This document shows, piece after piece, positions 1 through 13,271 of a stretch of DNA of 64,000 nucleotides (positions are counted from its first letter, which is position 1; each line of letters begins with the position of its first letter). Location of the stretch: positions 1,800,001 through 1,864,000 of the forward strand of contig JAQFVV010012530.1 in assembly GCA_028023455.1 (NCBI GenBank), given 5' to 3'. The position numbers and the translations under genes are program-made. The notes under the pieces were generated by a model. It saw only the letters and a list, made by a program, of their open reading frames with translations, was not told the origin of the DNA and did not search any database. This stretch comes from Epiperipatus broadwayi. Taxonomy: Eukaryota; Onychophora; Udeonychophora; Euonychophora; Peripatidae.

Positions 1-260
1 TTAAAATATAAGACTATATACTTTGACAACAAGATTCATAAATAGTTAACAAAACAGATCTAGGCAAAAATTTAACTAAATAATAAAACAAATAATTAAT
101 CTTAACTATCCTCAAACACAAATAAACAATATGACTTGACCAAGATAACTTAGAACCAGTAAAAACTCCCACATAACAATAATTATGAGACTAAAATCAA
201 TATTACCACAAGTACAAATACTATTACAATGAATTTTATATTGGCTACAAATAGAAATAT

Positions 261-1560
261 TCAAAGAATGAGAAACAAATTTATATAAAAAAGAATAGCT
301 CTCATTTTATTACAATTGACTGTCAAACAATTTAACATAAGCCAATTACTAATTAAAACCAAATCCTTATTACTCATTTGCTCAAGCGGACTATATGAAA
401 CCCCATTAAAAGACAGAGCAATATCATCAGCAAAAACGTAAATCACCGAATTCAAAGGCAATGCAAAAATATCATTAACATAAATCAAAAATAATATAGG
501 ACAAGTATAGATCTTTGTGGAACTCTATGATTTATCAATTTAAAATCACTAATAATGCCATGAATATTGGTTGCTTGTTTTTTTTTTTTAAGAAACTTTG
601 TAACCAAGAAATAAAATGACATCTAAAATCATATAAATGTAATTGCTGAAAAACAATTTATGATTAACAGAGTCAAATGCTTTAAAAAGATCTAAATATA
701 TGGCTGCAGTTTTAAGACCATTATCTAACAAAGATGTCAAATTATACACATGATAATTAAGAGCATCTAATGTATTTTTTTTTTAGCAACAAAACCATAC
801 TGATGCACAAAAACCACTCTATGCTCATTTAAGAAAGACATTATTTTAACCTTGATTACCATCACAAATAGCTTAGAAATAATTGAAATGATTGAAATAG
901 GTCTGTAGTTGCTAATATGTAATGGATCATCCTTTTTATAGATTAGTGTAATAATACCAACCTTTAAATAATCAAGAAATAGACCAGCATTCAATAAAGA
1001 TTAAACAAATAAACAAAAACTGGTATAAATATAAGCTTGTTATCTTTTTAAAATATTTGGAGTTAGATTATCCAAAACAGAAGATCTAAGATTTTTTAAA
1101 CAATAAAGTGAGATACAGAGTATCAGTAATGTTAGAACAAAAAAAATAAATATCGGCAACAGAATCAAAAGCTAAATCATTAATAGAAGCTTTCTCCTGC
1201 TTCTTATGTAAAAATAAATTATTAAAAAGATCAGTGATATATTTTTCATTACGTTTAACTTTTAATAAGTAATCATTATTTTTAACAAAATCAATTCGAT
1301 TATGGTATTTTTTAAATCAAGGAATTAATTGTTTTCCATTTCAAAGAAGTATTTTTTAACCACAGAGGAATTCCTTAAAATAACATAATTTCACCCTTTT
1401 AATATCAGGTTTAATTTCATTATTAATCTCTTTCACATCATCACCACAATGCTCAACATTCTTTCTCAAATTAATTTTTTCAATTAATTGATCAGTTATC
1501 CATAATGGCTGCTTTCTATTCTTATTAACCAATTTAATATGATCAATCATCCTAGCAATT
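261..1560 (-). pseudogene. Decayed non-LTR retrotransposon (CR1/Jockey-like reverse transcriptase)
   Basis: Broken reverse transcriptase of a LINE, read right to left. At 1550-1356 is a linker-type stretch (KQPLWITDQLIEKI) of the kind lying between endonuclease and polymerase. At 994-767 is the N-terminal RT region with LKVGIITLIYKKDD and ISNYRPISIIS. Around 720-640 a frame-shifted stretch reads close to AAIYLDLFKAFDSVNHKLFF, the motif A block. Around 550-500 comes a VPQ-R-SIL block, then FADDIALSF at 488-261, the catalytic Y/F-A-D-D box. The order and spacing are those of a CR1/Jockey-class RT. Several stops and frameshifts make it inactive. No endonuclease is visible upstream, so the copy is probably 5' truncated. 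The 3' end is unresolved and may run past the left edge of the window. Clade assignment is by motif style only. Confidence 0.8.
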
Positions 1561-1737
1561 AAAGAAGAACAAATATTCTGAAATTGTACAAAAACTAATT
1601 ACAAAGTACAAAAATACTACCCCAACTCTGATTAGACAATAAACTAGCTAATTTTAAGCATGTGACAGTTTATCAACATATGAATAAGTATCTGATTTAT
1701 TATTAGAGAAAAACAATTTCAAAAGAATTACACAATG

Positions 1738-1923
1738 ATCTTCAATAGTAATAATAGTAATACTACTACTAATGCTAGTAGTAATAGTAGTAGTAATGAT
1801 AAAAGTATTAGAAGTAGTAATAGTGATAGTAGTAGTTATAGTAGTAGTAGTAGTCATAGTAGTAGTAATGGTAGTAGTGATATTAGTAGTAATAGTAATA
1901 ATAATAATGTAAATATTATGCAA
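1738..1923. repeat. Imperfect (AGT/AAT)n trinucleotide repeat
   Basis: About 180 bases built almost wholly from agt, aat and gat triplets on the plus strand. The low-complexity open frames across it on both strands (poly-Ser/Asn and poly-Thr/Ile) follow from the triplet period and are not genes. It lies between two LINE remnants. Confidence 0.9.
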
Positions 1924-2100
1924 TAAAATGAACTGATGTTAAATCTTCAAAATGCTGTCTATAATTTTTATATTTTATTTACTGCTATATGTTTAATTGC
2001 CATAGTAAAGACCGATTCCACATCCAACATATGATATGAGATTGACCTTTTTTTCACAGAAGTTGAACAAAAATAATTTTTGAGTTAAAAACATATAAGT

Positions 2101-3250
2101 GGTTTTAGTACAGTAGATCATATCCAGATATTGAGAGAAGTTATCGAAAGGACAAATGAATATGAGTTGCCATTATGTTTTGGATTTGTAGATTATAAAA
2201 AGGCATTTGATTCTATAAACATTTCTTCAGTGATTAAAGCATTGGATCATCAAGATATAGATCCAGGATATTGTCATATTTTAAAGAATGTTTATAAAAA
2301 TTCAACAGCAACAATTAGAGTACATAATGATACTAGGAAAGTCAACATTGAAAAGGATGTAAGACAGGGTGACTCCATACTTCCAAAACTTTTTTTACAG
2401 CAGTGCTGCAAGAAGTATTTTGTTGATTAAAATGAGAAGCTAAAAGGGTGAAAGTAAATGGAGATTATTTAAGTCACTTAGATTTTGCAGATGATGTAGT
2501 TTTTGAAAATAATGCTTTAGAGCTGCAGTAAATGGTGCATGAGTTTTAAGATGAAAGTAGGTAGGACTAAAGGCAAATGATAAAAAGATTAAAATAATGT
2601 TTAATGGATTTTCTCAAAATATGAAAATAAAGATTGATTATGATGAATTAAAAGAAGTTAACAGTTACAAATACATTGGTTAGATTATTAACACAGATGA
2701 AAACATAATGGATAAAATTAATCATAGAAGTAAACTTGGTTGGAGTGCTTTTGGTAGAAATAACTTGATACTAAAAGGAACTATACATATGTGGTTGAAA
2801 AATAAGGTTTTTAATAAATGTGCTGTACCAGTTCTTACTTATGGATCTGAGACTTAGATACTTAGTAGAAAAGCAATACAGAAACTTCAGACCACCAAAA
2901 GAAGTATGGAGAGATGCATGTTGGGAATAACAAGAAGAGATTGAAGTGCAATATATAGGTAAGAGAACAAACAGGTGTTATTGACCTCATTGAAAAAATT
3001 AAAAGACTGTAGTTGGGCTGGACATATTGTTAGAAGAGATGATAATAGATGGACAATTGAAATTTTAAACTGGATTCCAAAAGATTGTAAAAGACTCAGA
3101 AAGACACTACATGTGAGATGGATGGATGAAATAAGAAAGTGTGCAGGGGTGATGTGGAGAAAAGAAGCTAAAGATCGAAGAAGATGAATTGAACTTGGAG
3201 ATACCTTCATCCTGCAGTGGATTGATAATGGTTGATATGATGATGATGAT
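2101..3250 (+). pseudogene. RTE-clade LINE, 3' half (reverse transcriptase to 3' end)
   Basis: Broken RTE-type reverse transcriptase. At 2131-2430 the frame reads ELPLCFGFVDYKKAFDSI (motif A) and later VRQGDSILPKLF (motif B). A shifted frame at about 2443-2510 gives YLSHLDFADDVVFEN, the catalytic F-A-D-D box. At 2975-3187 the RTE C-terminal signature appears: WAGHIVRRDDNRWTIEILNW, then RWMDEIRK. The copy ends shortly after the frame in a run of tga triplets merging into an AT tract at 3233-3262, as expected for RTE elements, which have short 3' UTRs ending in simple repeats. No endonuclease domain is seen upstream, so it is 5' truncated. At least two frameshifts and stops inactivate it. Related minus-strand fragments lie at 24950-26180, 28230-29385 and 60405-61425. 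Confidence 0.88.
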
Positions 3251-4284
3251 ATATATATATATTATACAAATGAAATATAGTACTTTGAAGATTTGTATCA
3301 TTTCAGCTTGTTTTGCATATATATAAATATTAAAAATATTAAATACCACATAAATATATAAACTACTAACGTTATTTATTAAGCCCTATATACAAATTTA
3401 TAAAAATTCATTGTCTTATGTATGGTAACATTTGCTAAAAATTCAATTATTCTCTTGCAGGATACATGTTTCTGACAATCCAATCTAATGGTATATATAA
3501 TATTGGGGAGGGGGGTAATTTTTCCATGGTCTATATTTAACTGAATCTCTCATTCACATCATGTGATCTCCAGCTGCAAAACAGATAAATTTAAGGCCAA
3601 TTTGAATAAGATCATAGTAGACTAAATGCTGAACAATATAATTATCATTGTCTCTATTGACTTTTCCTAAAAATAACTTGGATCATAGATGAAATTGGTT
3701 CCATTATCATCAGGCTTGCAGTAAGATGATGTACAATGATTAATTAAAATTTAATAGAGGGGGCACTTGGTGAGTTCATCACCTTTTAAAATCACAATAA
3801 TTGACATCACACACACAGAGAAAGATTGAGATTGAGTTTGTCTGGAAGTATGTGATATGCAATTTTACTTATAATTAATATTCGAATATGTCTACCATCT
3901 GAAATTATTCTGTAAGTGTCTTTAGAAAGGTTCAAACTTTATTCAAACTTTTCAAATACATTAAATTGTTAGTAGTAATACACAAATAAGTATACAACAT
4001 AAATATTTGTGTGATTTCACTTCCTTACATGGATGTCCCCAACCTGACTAGTGATAGTACCAGTAAAGTAATTGAACAGGACATCTTTACATTTTAAATA
4101 CTGGACTAAAAGTTAGCTGTAACCAATTAGTTTATTAAATGTAACTGTAAATATAAGTTTTATATACTTACCTATGAGGGTCTTTATGATTTCTCAATTT
4201 TTTCATAATATTGGAAACTACTGATTAATTTTCTATTAAAAAATAAGAGAACTCTCATAGGTAATACATAAAATTTCTATTGAT
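3251..4284. other. AT-rich interval with a reversed SINE-tail relic
   Basis: No gene is seen. At about 3905-3990 a stretch containing tgtctttagaaagg, then attaaattgttagta, resembles in reverse orientation the 3' tail of the SINE family at 62850-63170. It is probably a decayed partial copy. The rest is unassigned. Confidence 0.4.
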
Positions 4285-4480
4285 TATTGACCATGACAAT
4301 AGTTTAGTTGGTTAAAAAACCCTCTTAAATTTACTATTAATCTAAAAGTTCCAGGTTCAATTCCCACACTATGAAGCTATTACTTGGCCAGGTCAACAAT
4401 ATCTGAAGAAGAAAAAATACTACTACTATTCAAAACATTGTGTTATATACTGACCTGTGTGTTGTTGCTTATAAAAGAAT
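4285..4480 (+). repeat. tRNA-derived SINE
   Basis: Non-autonomous retroposon with a pol III type head. The A-box-like tagtttagttgg lies near 4301 and the B-box ggttcaattcc near 4353, about 50 bases apart as in tRNA genes. After the head come tctgaagaagaa and then caaaacattg...tatactgacctgtgtg. These align with the body of the second copy at 62850-63170, which has ggttcgattcc, ctgaagatgagg and acattg...tatactaacctgttt. The 3' end is uncertain and no target duplication was found. Confidence 0.65.
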
Positions 4481-6289
4481 GTATGTAAAGAGTTTAAACA
4501 GAATTTGTATTTTTCTAAAGTCATTTAATAATGAATTTTAAATGATAAAAATAGGCTGACATACATATATATATATATATTGTGATGTACACATGTTGCC
4601 ATCTGTAGTTTCCTTATAGTGTATAAATAACTAAATAAAAAAAAATTAAACATCATCTTTTTATTTAAAAAATATTTATTGTTTTGAATGAATCTGAAGT
4701 AAGTGAACCATTTATTTATTACATTTAAAGAATGAAATATTTTGTTTAAATTATTATTGGATAATAACAATGCCTTATTAGAATTAAAAGAAAGAGAATC
4801 AGATGATCACAAATCAGAGTTTAAAAAATAAAAGATTGTTTTGTGTTGCTATAGCTATAGAAATGATTTTAACAAGAAGACAAAGACTTTTTTTTGCTTA
4901 AAATTTTGTGTTTAATTTACCTTACTTTTATAAACATATAACAAAAAATAAGCACTGTGAGTAAGACGATGTAGAAGGAAGGGCATAATATTTCCTTTCA
5001 TTCAATATTTTTATGATTGAAGATAATTGAATTCATCTTGTATTGTAATATTAATAGAAATAATAATTGGATATTATCTAATGATTCAATTTGCTTATAG
5101 ATCCCTATGTTTATTTGCTGGCAAAAACATACCAAAGAAAATATTCTTGAATAATTGGAATATCAGATGAAGTCATATATATATATATACAAACTTTGAT
5201 AACAGATACTAATAAAAATATTTTAAATTAACATCATCAGATAAGTTTATTTTAAAAAAAGAGAAAAACAGAAATGGTTAGAAAAAAGCATAATGATAAT
5301 TTTAACGACAAACATTTATTAAATTTTTTTTATTAATAAAAATAATTTCAATTACTATAACTTACTTGGCATTCATTAAATTTAAATGATGTGAGAAATA
5401 TATATATATATTTAAAAAGTAACAATATTGAAACCTTTATTACTTTGTTTAAAGAGTTTATATTTAAACCTTTTATGACTGTATGCTTTATAATTTAAAT
5501 GTATATCATATCTATTAATTGCAATCTAAAAAAGAGGAGGGGAGGTAAATTATAAAATATATAATAGGATATTACATTGGAGTTTGTAAATTAGAATTAG
5601 AATCTTTATTTTATCCGCCTCAATGAGTTAATGCTTATATTGATAAATTTATAATATTATCAATTTAGGTATTTTGATTTGTCTATTGCATCAATATTTA
5701 TAAAATTAGTTTATTACACAATTTATTTTACAATTAGATAATTCATTGTACAACCCATAGTATACTTTATTATCAAATAAGTCACCATTTATTAAATTGT
5801 ATCTTTTTGCAAAGCAAATGTACTTATTATGGACATTGGTGTCTTACAAAATTTATGAGACCATTGTAAATATAAATTTAAACTGCAATAGAGTCATTTG
5901 TGAATCAACATATTTATTTATCTATTTTATTTATATTTTTTTAGTTGCCTAAGTACAACATTTGTATAATATATTTGAGAGTGCACAGATATTTAGTGTA
6001 TACATGGAGAAAAACACTTGGTTCATGATTTATTTATTATATGTGGTTGGCCAAATCTATGAGGCACTTTCAGGTTAGCTCAACTTGTTCAGTTGTATTT
6101 TCTATTACATTCATGATTATCCAAATATGCATGCTATTCAGTAAATGTCACTTATTTTAGCTTTACATTTTGGTAGTCTTTATTAGTTTTTCTTTATATT
6201 TGGTCATCCAACAAGAAAATATTGCTATGTATAATACAAAGTTACTCCTTAGCATAGTTCATATATGGTTTAGAACAGTTTCCTTTACA
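4481..6289. other. AT-rich interval, nothing recognised
   Basis: Short (AT)n runs at about 4561-4580, 5178-5188 and 5401-5411, and no frame with a recognisable domain. Ends in the (AT)n tract at 6290-6309 into which LTR-3 is inserted. Confidence 0.4.
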
Positions 6290-7360
6290 ATATATATATA
6301 TATATATATTGTAACCTCTATCTTCTTCACTTATTCACTTTATTATATTTATAATTGTCCAGGCGCCAATTCTATACAAGATGGAATAAAATTTATAATT
6401 GTAAATTGCTTTTAAACTTATTTAAAAGATTCTTATATTGTAATTATTCGATGGCTTAGCTCAGTTGAGGTTATAGGATATGGTCTTCATATAGGAGGCA
6501 AATAAGGATGATAAAAACGTCCATAAACAATAATTCTATAATGTTAATTTAAATATGTTCTAAGCATCTATTCAATACTAAAACTATTGCACAATCATCA
6601 ATCATTATATTTAGTATAGGATAAATAATGATGAGAGTTGGGTACCTTTTATATCCACATCACCATCTATTCTAAGCAAAGTAAAATATATTATTGGCAT
6701 TGTAATACTGAGATTTATTAACACCAGTAAAATTGAATAAAACTCGACTTATACTGGCAAATTTAGATATTCTATAACTATGTTATGTTAACCATATGTG
6801 TGTGTGAGGAAATGGAGAATCGAACATATAATAAAATAATTCATATGGGTATTAATTCAATAAAATATTTATTGAAAATAAAGACAAAATAACAAAAACA
6901 AAATATATTATTATCCTAAACATCTTGCTATTAACTCTACCACCTCCCTTCTTACTTAGATAAAATACACTTCTCTCTAACATCTCATTTATACTGAAAG
7001 AAATGAATTGTTAAAAAAAATGAAATGAATATGATATTAATATGATATGTTATAAAGATTTTGATATTCATTTGCAAACATTAACTTTAATAATAGTTTT
7101 TTTTTTTTTTACTATTCCTTATTACCTATATTTTTGAATATGTGTGCCTGTAAATGTTATAAATATAACGCATTTATCAATTATAATATTTATAGTTTAT
7201 TTACGCAATAATTGAAATAAAACAAAAGTATAATTTTGGAAACAATAATAATATTTATAACAGTACACACACATTCGAATATAAAATTTATGTATAGAAT
7301 GATTTTTAAATCCTGTAAGACAATATATTTAACCAGTTACATTAGTTTAAAAATATATAT

Positions 7361-10300
7361 TGTGCTCTTTTATTTGGGTCACCATTTAAGTTTTGTGCTA
7401 ATCTAGTAGAAAATTTTAAATTTAAGAAGTATTTTAAATGTGTGATGTTGACATTGCTTGTGGTAATATTACCATAAGTTTAATTAAGGCAATCTATGAG
7501 TATTTGATATGTGAATTGTGTTGGTATTGAGAAGATATTTAAAATGATGATGATTATGATAATACTGCATTAATAAATTTAATAACAAATGTTTAAAGCT
7601 AAAGTATTTAAAAGACAAGTTTAAATTAGACAAAGATATTTATTTAATTTAAAATATATGTTAAAAGTGAATAAAAATATTTTAAATTATAAGTATTTAA
7701 ATTGAGATTAATATTTGATTTTAATCATATCAAATAATTATTTTAAAATCTGATGTAATATCTTATTTATTTAAAAAATATTTATTTTAAAAAATGCAAT
7801 TGTTAGTTTATTTTTAGACTATGAAGCGTTTCTTGTGTTATAAAAAAAAAACAGATGTTAGTTAAATTTACACAAACACGCGTGGAAGTTGTCTAATAAA
7901 GTTGCATAACTATTTTACAAAATCATGTTATAAATTTATAAATAATACGTGAGTTATCACGAGATAAAAAAAAATAAAGATATTAATGTAAAATATTAAA
8001 TCTGATTTTTAAAAAAATATTACTTTAGAAAATGTAACGTATTTAAAAGATTTAATTTATTTTGAATGATCTTATAAAAGTTAAAATTAAAATCAAGTGA
8101 GAAAGAATATTTCAAAAGAATGTTTAATAGATTTAAATAAACGATAAATATTGTTTTAAAAGAATTTGATAAAATATTAAATATTAAATAAGTCATTATT
8201 TTATTTTTAATAGTGTGTTGATAAATATGTAAATAAGCAAAGTTTGATTGTTTAAACATACCAATCAGATGTGGAGTCTCTTCTAGTATAAAAGCTGGAT
8301 TCAATTGTTGAAGGGCTCTCTCTGTAATTAATTTTCTAAGTTAAACGTGCTATTGAGAAAATAGCCAAGTAAATTTATAAACGCTCTTAAAATCAATTTT
8401 AAAATCATAAGAGTGTTATAGTATAATTTTATAAAAGTTCAAATAATGAATATGCAGTAGATATTTTAATATTCCCTATTAATCTTCTCAATATCGAAAC
8501 TTAATTTACGTACAAATGATCATGGAAACATCACGTATCGGAGAAATATATCAGAAACTTTATGCTAGAAAAGTAACAGACGCTGGATTAGTACAGAAAA
8601 CTATAAGATGGAGAAAAGTAATATTTTGGACTATAAATAGTTTTAAAGTTAAATTACTATTGTCTGTTATTAATAGATATTTTAAAGAAATAAAAATACT
8701 TCTGTGGAAAAAAAGTATTTTTGACAAATTATAGAAGTAAAATGTATATCTTAAGGAAAGATATAAGAAGCAGTAGTAATTTTAAATAAATACTTGCCTT
8801 GTTAAGTCTTTGTGCTTAAAAGACTAAATATTGACGTTTTAAAAGGCAAATAGATTATAAATATGATTATTTAAAATCGTAATATAATAAAATTGCTATA
8901 TTGAAGTAATCTAAAACGCTGGACGTTATAGATGGAGAAATTAATTCTTACCTGAATATGTTGTTTATAAATGCGCAAGTAATACGTGGACGTCCAGGCC
9001 AAACCAAATTAGGCCAAGTTAAGTTAATGGAAGTAATTAAATGAGAATAATTCAACAATTATAAATTAATTTAGAAATGATAATTTTTGAATAATATTCT
9101 ATGAAGAACTGGATCCAGACAGAACTTATAAACTATTTTTTTTAATTTTATTTTGTTTTCTTGGGGAACTTATTTTTGAAAAAAGAACGTTATCATTTTT
9201 ATATAAACTTTCAAGAAACACGTGATACAACGGAACAGGAAATAGTGTTCTATTGACTTTATACGTAGGATATTTGTTAGAACTTTTATGGTAGAACAAA
9301 AGTCATCGCTGGAATCCGTAATATAAATTTTTATTTTATTTATTTAACATAAAATTTAAAATATTATTAAACTATTAAAAAGTAGGTTAGGTACATTTAT
9401 TAAATAGTAACTTAAAAATAATATAATAATGAATTACATCAATTTATTTTTATAATTAATATAACACGGAATATTCTAATGAATGTTTATGAGTGAAAAT
9501 GTGAATGATTTTTATTTTATGAAGCTGCAAATTCCGAAGAATGCTGGATAGCAAATTGGGACATTATTATTGTTATGGTAAAAATATTGTATAATGATTT
9601 TAATGAATTTAATATGTTTTTTCTTTAGATCAACTGAATATTATGTTGTTGTAGAATGAATGGATAGATATTTTATAAAAACACATACATTATATTGGCA
9701 ACGAACTTTATTAAAATATGCATAATTTTTAAATTATAATATAAATATGACACAACATTACGTAAGAAGCTTAGAAATAATTATATGATTCTTTCATAAA
9801 TAAATTTTGATATTTTATTATGTTATAGTATTAGAATTATATTTATTCTTTATTTAAGTATTATTTTATTATTTGCAAGATAGGAATAGATTTGAAAGAC
9901 TCTATTTTTTTTTGTTTGTATTTTGTTTTATTAAATAAGTTAAGTTACGTTATGGGTAGAAGCCTATATTTTGATTGAAGTTTATTAAGTATAGACGATG
10001 TAGTGTAGGTAATTTGGATGATGAATATTTTATTTAAAGTTGATGTTTATTTTCCGGAAATTTTAGATAAGTTTAGAATATGTTTTATAGATAGAAATTA
10101 TTAGAAAGGATTAAAATAACACATAGAGTAAAGTAATGATTTTTTACACAGAAAAGAATCATACAATTTATCTAATGTAATGCTTTATGAATTTAAAATT
10201 GATAAATGATTTAAATAATAATATTTGAACAATAGAGATATATAATGCATATTTGATAAAACATATAACAGGAATTACATTAAGTAAAGTATAATTACAG

Positions 10301-11625
10301 TCAATTATTTGTTTTACATTACAAAGATACATTAATTTTATAAAGCTATTAAGCAATGCTAATAATAAAGTAAATATATGATAATACATTATAAATGATA
10401 ATATTTAATTAATGTAGTTATTTAATAAGTAGAGCTACATTATGTACACATGCTACATAAATAGTCTTGACATATATTGTTGTTTGTAGTAATTAAAGTA
10501 CATTACTATTTATTTTAAAAAAATCTAAGTTTTGGAAAAACACACTGTAATATTATTGGTATAGCATTTGAAGGAATGTAAAATTGCTTATTAAGTACAT
10601 GAGTTAATAACAGTGTAAGCCTCTTATATTTGTATTTTCCTATTTTATTTTTTATTTATTTTCATAAATTCTAAACTGTAAATAGTGCAAATAAATTTTA
10701 TTTGAAGTTATTGTAAATAAATTTGTTAATTTGTTTTAAAAGTGTGTCGAGTTTCATTATTTTTACCACAGCATTTTGACATCAGATGATTTGAAATAAA
10801 CATAATATTTGCACAAAATGAATTTATTATTATTACTTAGAATTGAATACCATATTTGCTTAACATTATTTTATAAGAATTGATTGACATGAACATAAAT
10901 ATTACAATGGTCATAAGATGATTATAATGCACATTATAAGAATACAATATTGTTTATTGCCACAGATTATTAAGTATAAGATTTTGATCTATTCCAAAAT
11001 TAAGATACCATATGAAATAAAAATATACATAGGATTATTTATTCATTTAGTGATTGATTATATCGTAGAAATATATGAGATTAAATTACACTCTAAGATT
11101 AGTATTATTTACTATTATTATTAAAATAAGTTAGGTGTATCTAAGTTTGATATAAAATCCCACATCATACTTATTTACATGAGTTATTATTATTTTAAAA
11201 TAGCTTAGAAGAACCTGAGATTATTTAATTATATTTTAAATTAAAAGTTAGGAATTATTTTAGTATTATTAAAGATAATTTATTTCATTTAAAAGTCATA
11301 AGAATGCTATAGATGTAGTGGTAAAGTGATAGGGTAGTGATAGTATTCTTATGCCATTGAGACAGTATCTTGGGAGATATTGACTCAGTGTAAATCTGCT
11401 TATTACTTTGTAACTTTACTTCGCAGTCTCATAATTTTATTAAATACTTATTTAATTAGTATAATCTAGAACTATATTGATTTTGATGATTGATAATAAA
11501 TTTAATTAAGGTATGATAATATAAAAGTATATTAAAGATAGATATGCAAATTTTAATTAAGCATAATAATGTAACTGAGCTAGTTGTATTTTAAACTATT
11601 TTATATATCAAGAAGTAAGGGTACA
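7361..11625. mobile_element. 4.27 kb solo-LTR-like insertion
   Basis: This block is absent from the paired LTR at about 18997-19003, where the flanks join directly. It begins TGTGCTC and ends GGGTACA, LTR-like TG...CA ends, and is flanked by atatat on both sides (7355-7360 and 11626-11631), consistent with a short target duplication inside an AT tract. There is a plus-strand TATAAAAG box at 8287-8294 preceded by ordinary non-coding sequence. No terminal direct repeats and no pol frame are seen, so a solo LTR from a fourth family is the best reading. The alternative is that the right-hand LTR lost this segment by microhomology-mediated deletion at the shared aatatata, but TG...CA at both edges argues for insertion. 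A 72-codon open frame at 8516-8734 has no recognisable domain. Confidence 0.6.
8287..8294 (+). promoter_or_regulatory. TATA box in the solo-LTR-like block
   Basis: TATAAAAG, about 930 bases from the left TG end. The position suits a pol II promoter at the U3/R boundary of a plus-oriented LTR. Orientation of the block is inferred from this box alone. Confidence 0.4.
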
Positions 11626-12752
11626 ATATATAAAAATTACATTTCTAGTATACAAAAAAAAAATACTTATCGATATGTAATCATTAGATGATGAATTGTT
11701 ATTAACTTGAAAGTCATTATTTGAAATGTCAACGATATATATACAATGTATACGCTGCTTCTATTAATAACAAATGAATCACAAATAAAAAGTTAATCCT
11801 GACGGTTAAAAAAAAAAACTTGATATAACTGCGAAAGTTTCCAATATTGAAAATCTTGTAATAAATATATTAGCATGCACTGGAATTATCTTATTAATCA
11901 TCTGAAATAAAATCTCCAATTAAGTGAAACAATTATATTAAAGTTTTAAGGTTTTGTCTTTTTAATTTTAAATTTGATATAATTTTTTTTATTCCCATTG
12001 TTAACAATTTTTCCATGACAGTATGCAGTTACTATAGACGATCACTAACTGGCGTTCAATAATATATTTCATTATTTATTTCAGTCATATATATATATGA
12101 ATAATAAATTCTTTAGTTTATAATTCTTTTACTAAGAAAACAAATTATATTGAATAACTTCTTTTTTTAAAATTTCACTTTATGTAATATTAAGAATAGG
12201 CTTTTAGAAATTGAAAATATATCAAGCATTTTGCAATAGTATTTAATATGTTTTCTCACAATTATTTTCATCTCTAATATTTTCCATAATTCAATTATTA
12301 TCAATTTACAACAAAATGTTAAATGATTTATAATGGATATTCTTACATGATATTTAGGCATTTTAATAGTGAACTCCAATTTCTAGCTGGGAAAGTCAGA
12401 GCTGAAACCCTACAGGATTTATTTTTTTATATTCATCCTTTTCCTCTCCTAAGTAGTCTGTACAAACTTTTCACGCCCTCTTTTTTTATTATTATTGATC
12501 ACTTGGCAACACTTCAGAACTAGCTTGCTTTATAAACTGACAACAATAGAGTATTAAAATAAAATAAAAATATCAAATATTAAATATTAATTTACAAATA
12601 CAGAAATAATTTTTACAATTCCAAATGTATTATTAGAAACAATACATAACCAGTAAATAAATAAAAAATATAAATAAGAAAATCATTTTAATCAATTATA
12701 TATGAGTACTGTATATCTGTTTTGTTTAGCATATAAATTTTACTATTACAAT

Positions 12753-13271
12753 CTAGATATTATAAGTAAGTATTTTTATATTGGACTATTTCCATCATCT
12801 AATATGTGTGTTGAATGTCTTTAGAAAAGTTTAATTTTTAGTTAAATATTCCAAATGCATTCAACTGTTAGTAATATCATAGCAAACAGGTTAGTATATG
12901 CACCAACTGTTAGTAATATCACAGCAAACAAATGTTAATAATATCACAGCAAACAGGTTAGTATATGCACTAACTGTTAGTAATATCACAGCAAACAGTG
13001 ATATTACTAACAGTTAGTGCATATACTAACCTGTTTGCTGTGATATTATTAACATTTGTTTGCTGTGATATTACTAACAGTTGGTGCATATACTAACCTG
13101 TTTGCTGTGATATTACTAACAGTTGAATGCATTTAGAATATTTAACTAAAAATTAAACTTTACTAAAGACATTCAACACACATGTTAGATGATGGAAATA
13201 GTCCAATATAAAAATACAGCTAGAACACCATCATCACAAACCTTCAGAAAAACACTAGATATTATAAGTAA
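12753..13271. mobile_element. Palindromic (foldback) insertion with 17 bp target duplication
   Basis: The target ctagatattataagtaa occurs at 12753-12769 and 13255-13271, and only once at the empty site 20139-20155 in the other LTR, so the insertion is exact. Between them, 12771-12989 and 12998-13216 form nearly perfect inverted arms of 219 bases around an 8-base loop. The arms contain direct repeats of an aactgttagtaatatcacag unit. The unpaired right end (13217-13254, caccatcatcacaaaccttc) and the right arm match the 3' tail of the SINE at 62985-63165. It therefore appears to be an inverted duplication of a SINE tail inserted by retroposition. A long target duplication supports that over a cut-and-paste foldback transposon. 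Confidence 0.85.

Noticed and set aside
1654-1926. Open frames rich in Ser/Asn (+) and Thr/Ile (-)
   Set aside because: They are the translation of a trinucleotide repeat.
8516-8734. 72-codon frame inside the 4.27 kb solo-LTR-like block
   Set aside because: Composition is AT-driven with no recognisable domain or second copy for comparison. It is mentioned only within the block.
12840-13135. Regularly repeated units around gttagtaatatcacagcaaac, superficially CRISPR-like
   Set aside because: The units are direct repeats inside one arm of a palindrome and their mirror in the other arm, in a eukaryotic retroposon insertion. There are no unique spacers or cas genes.
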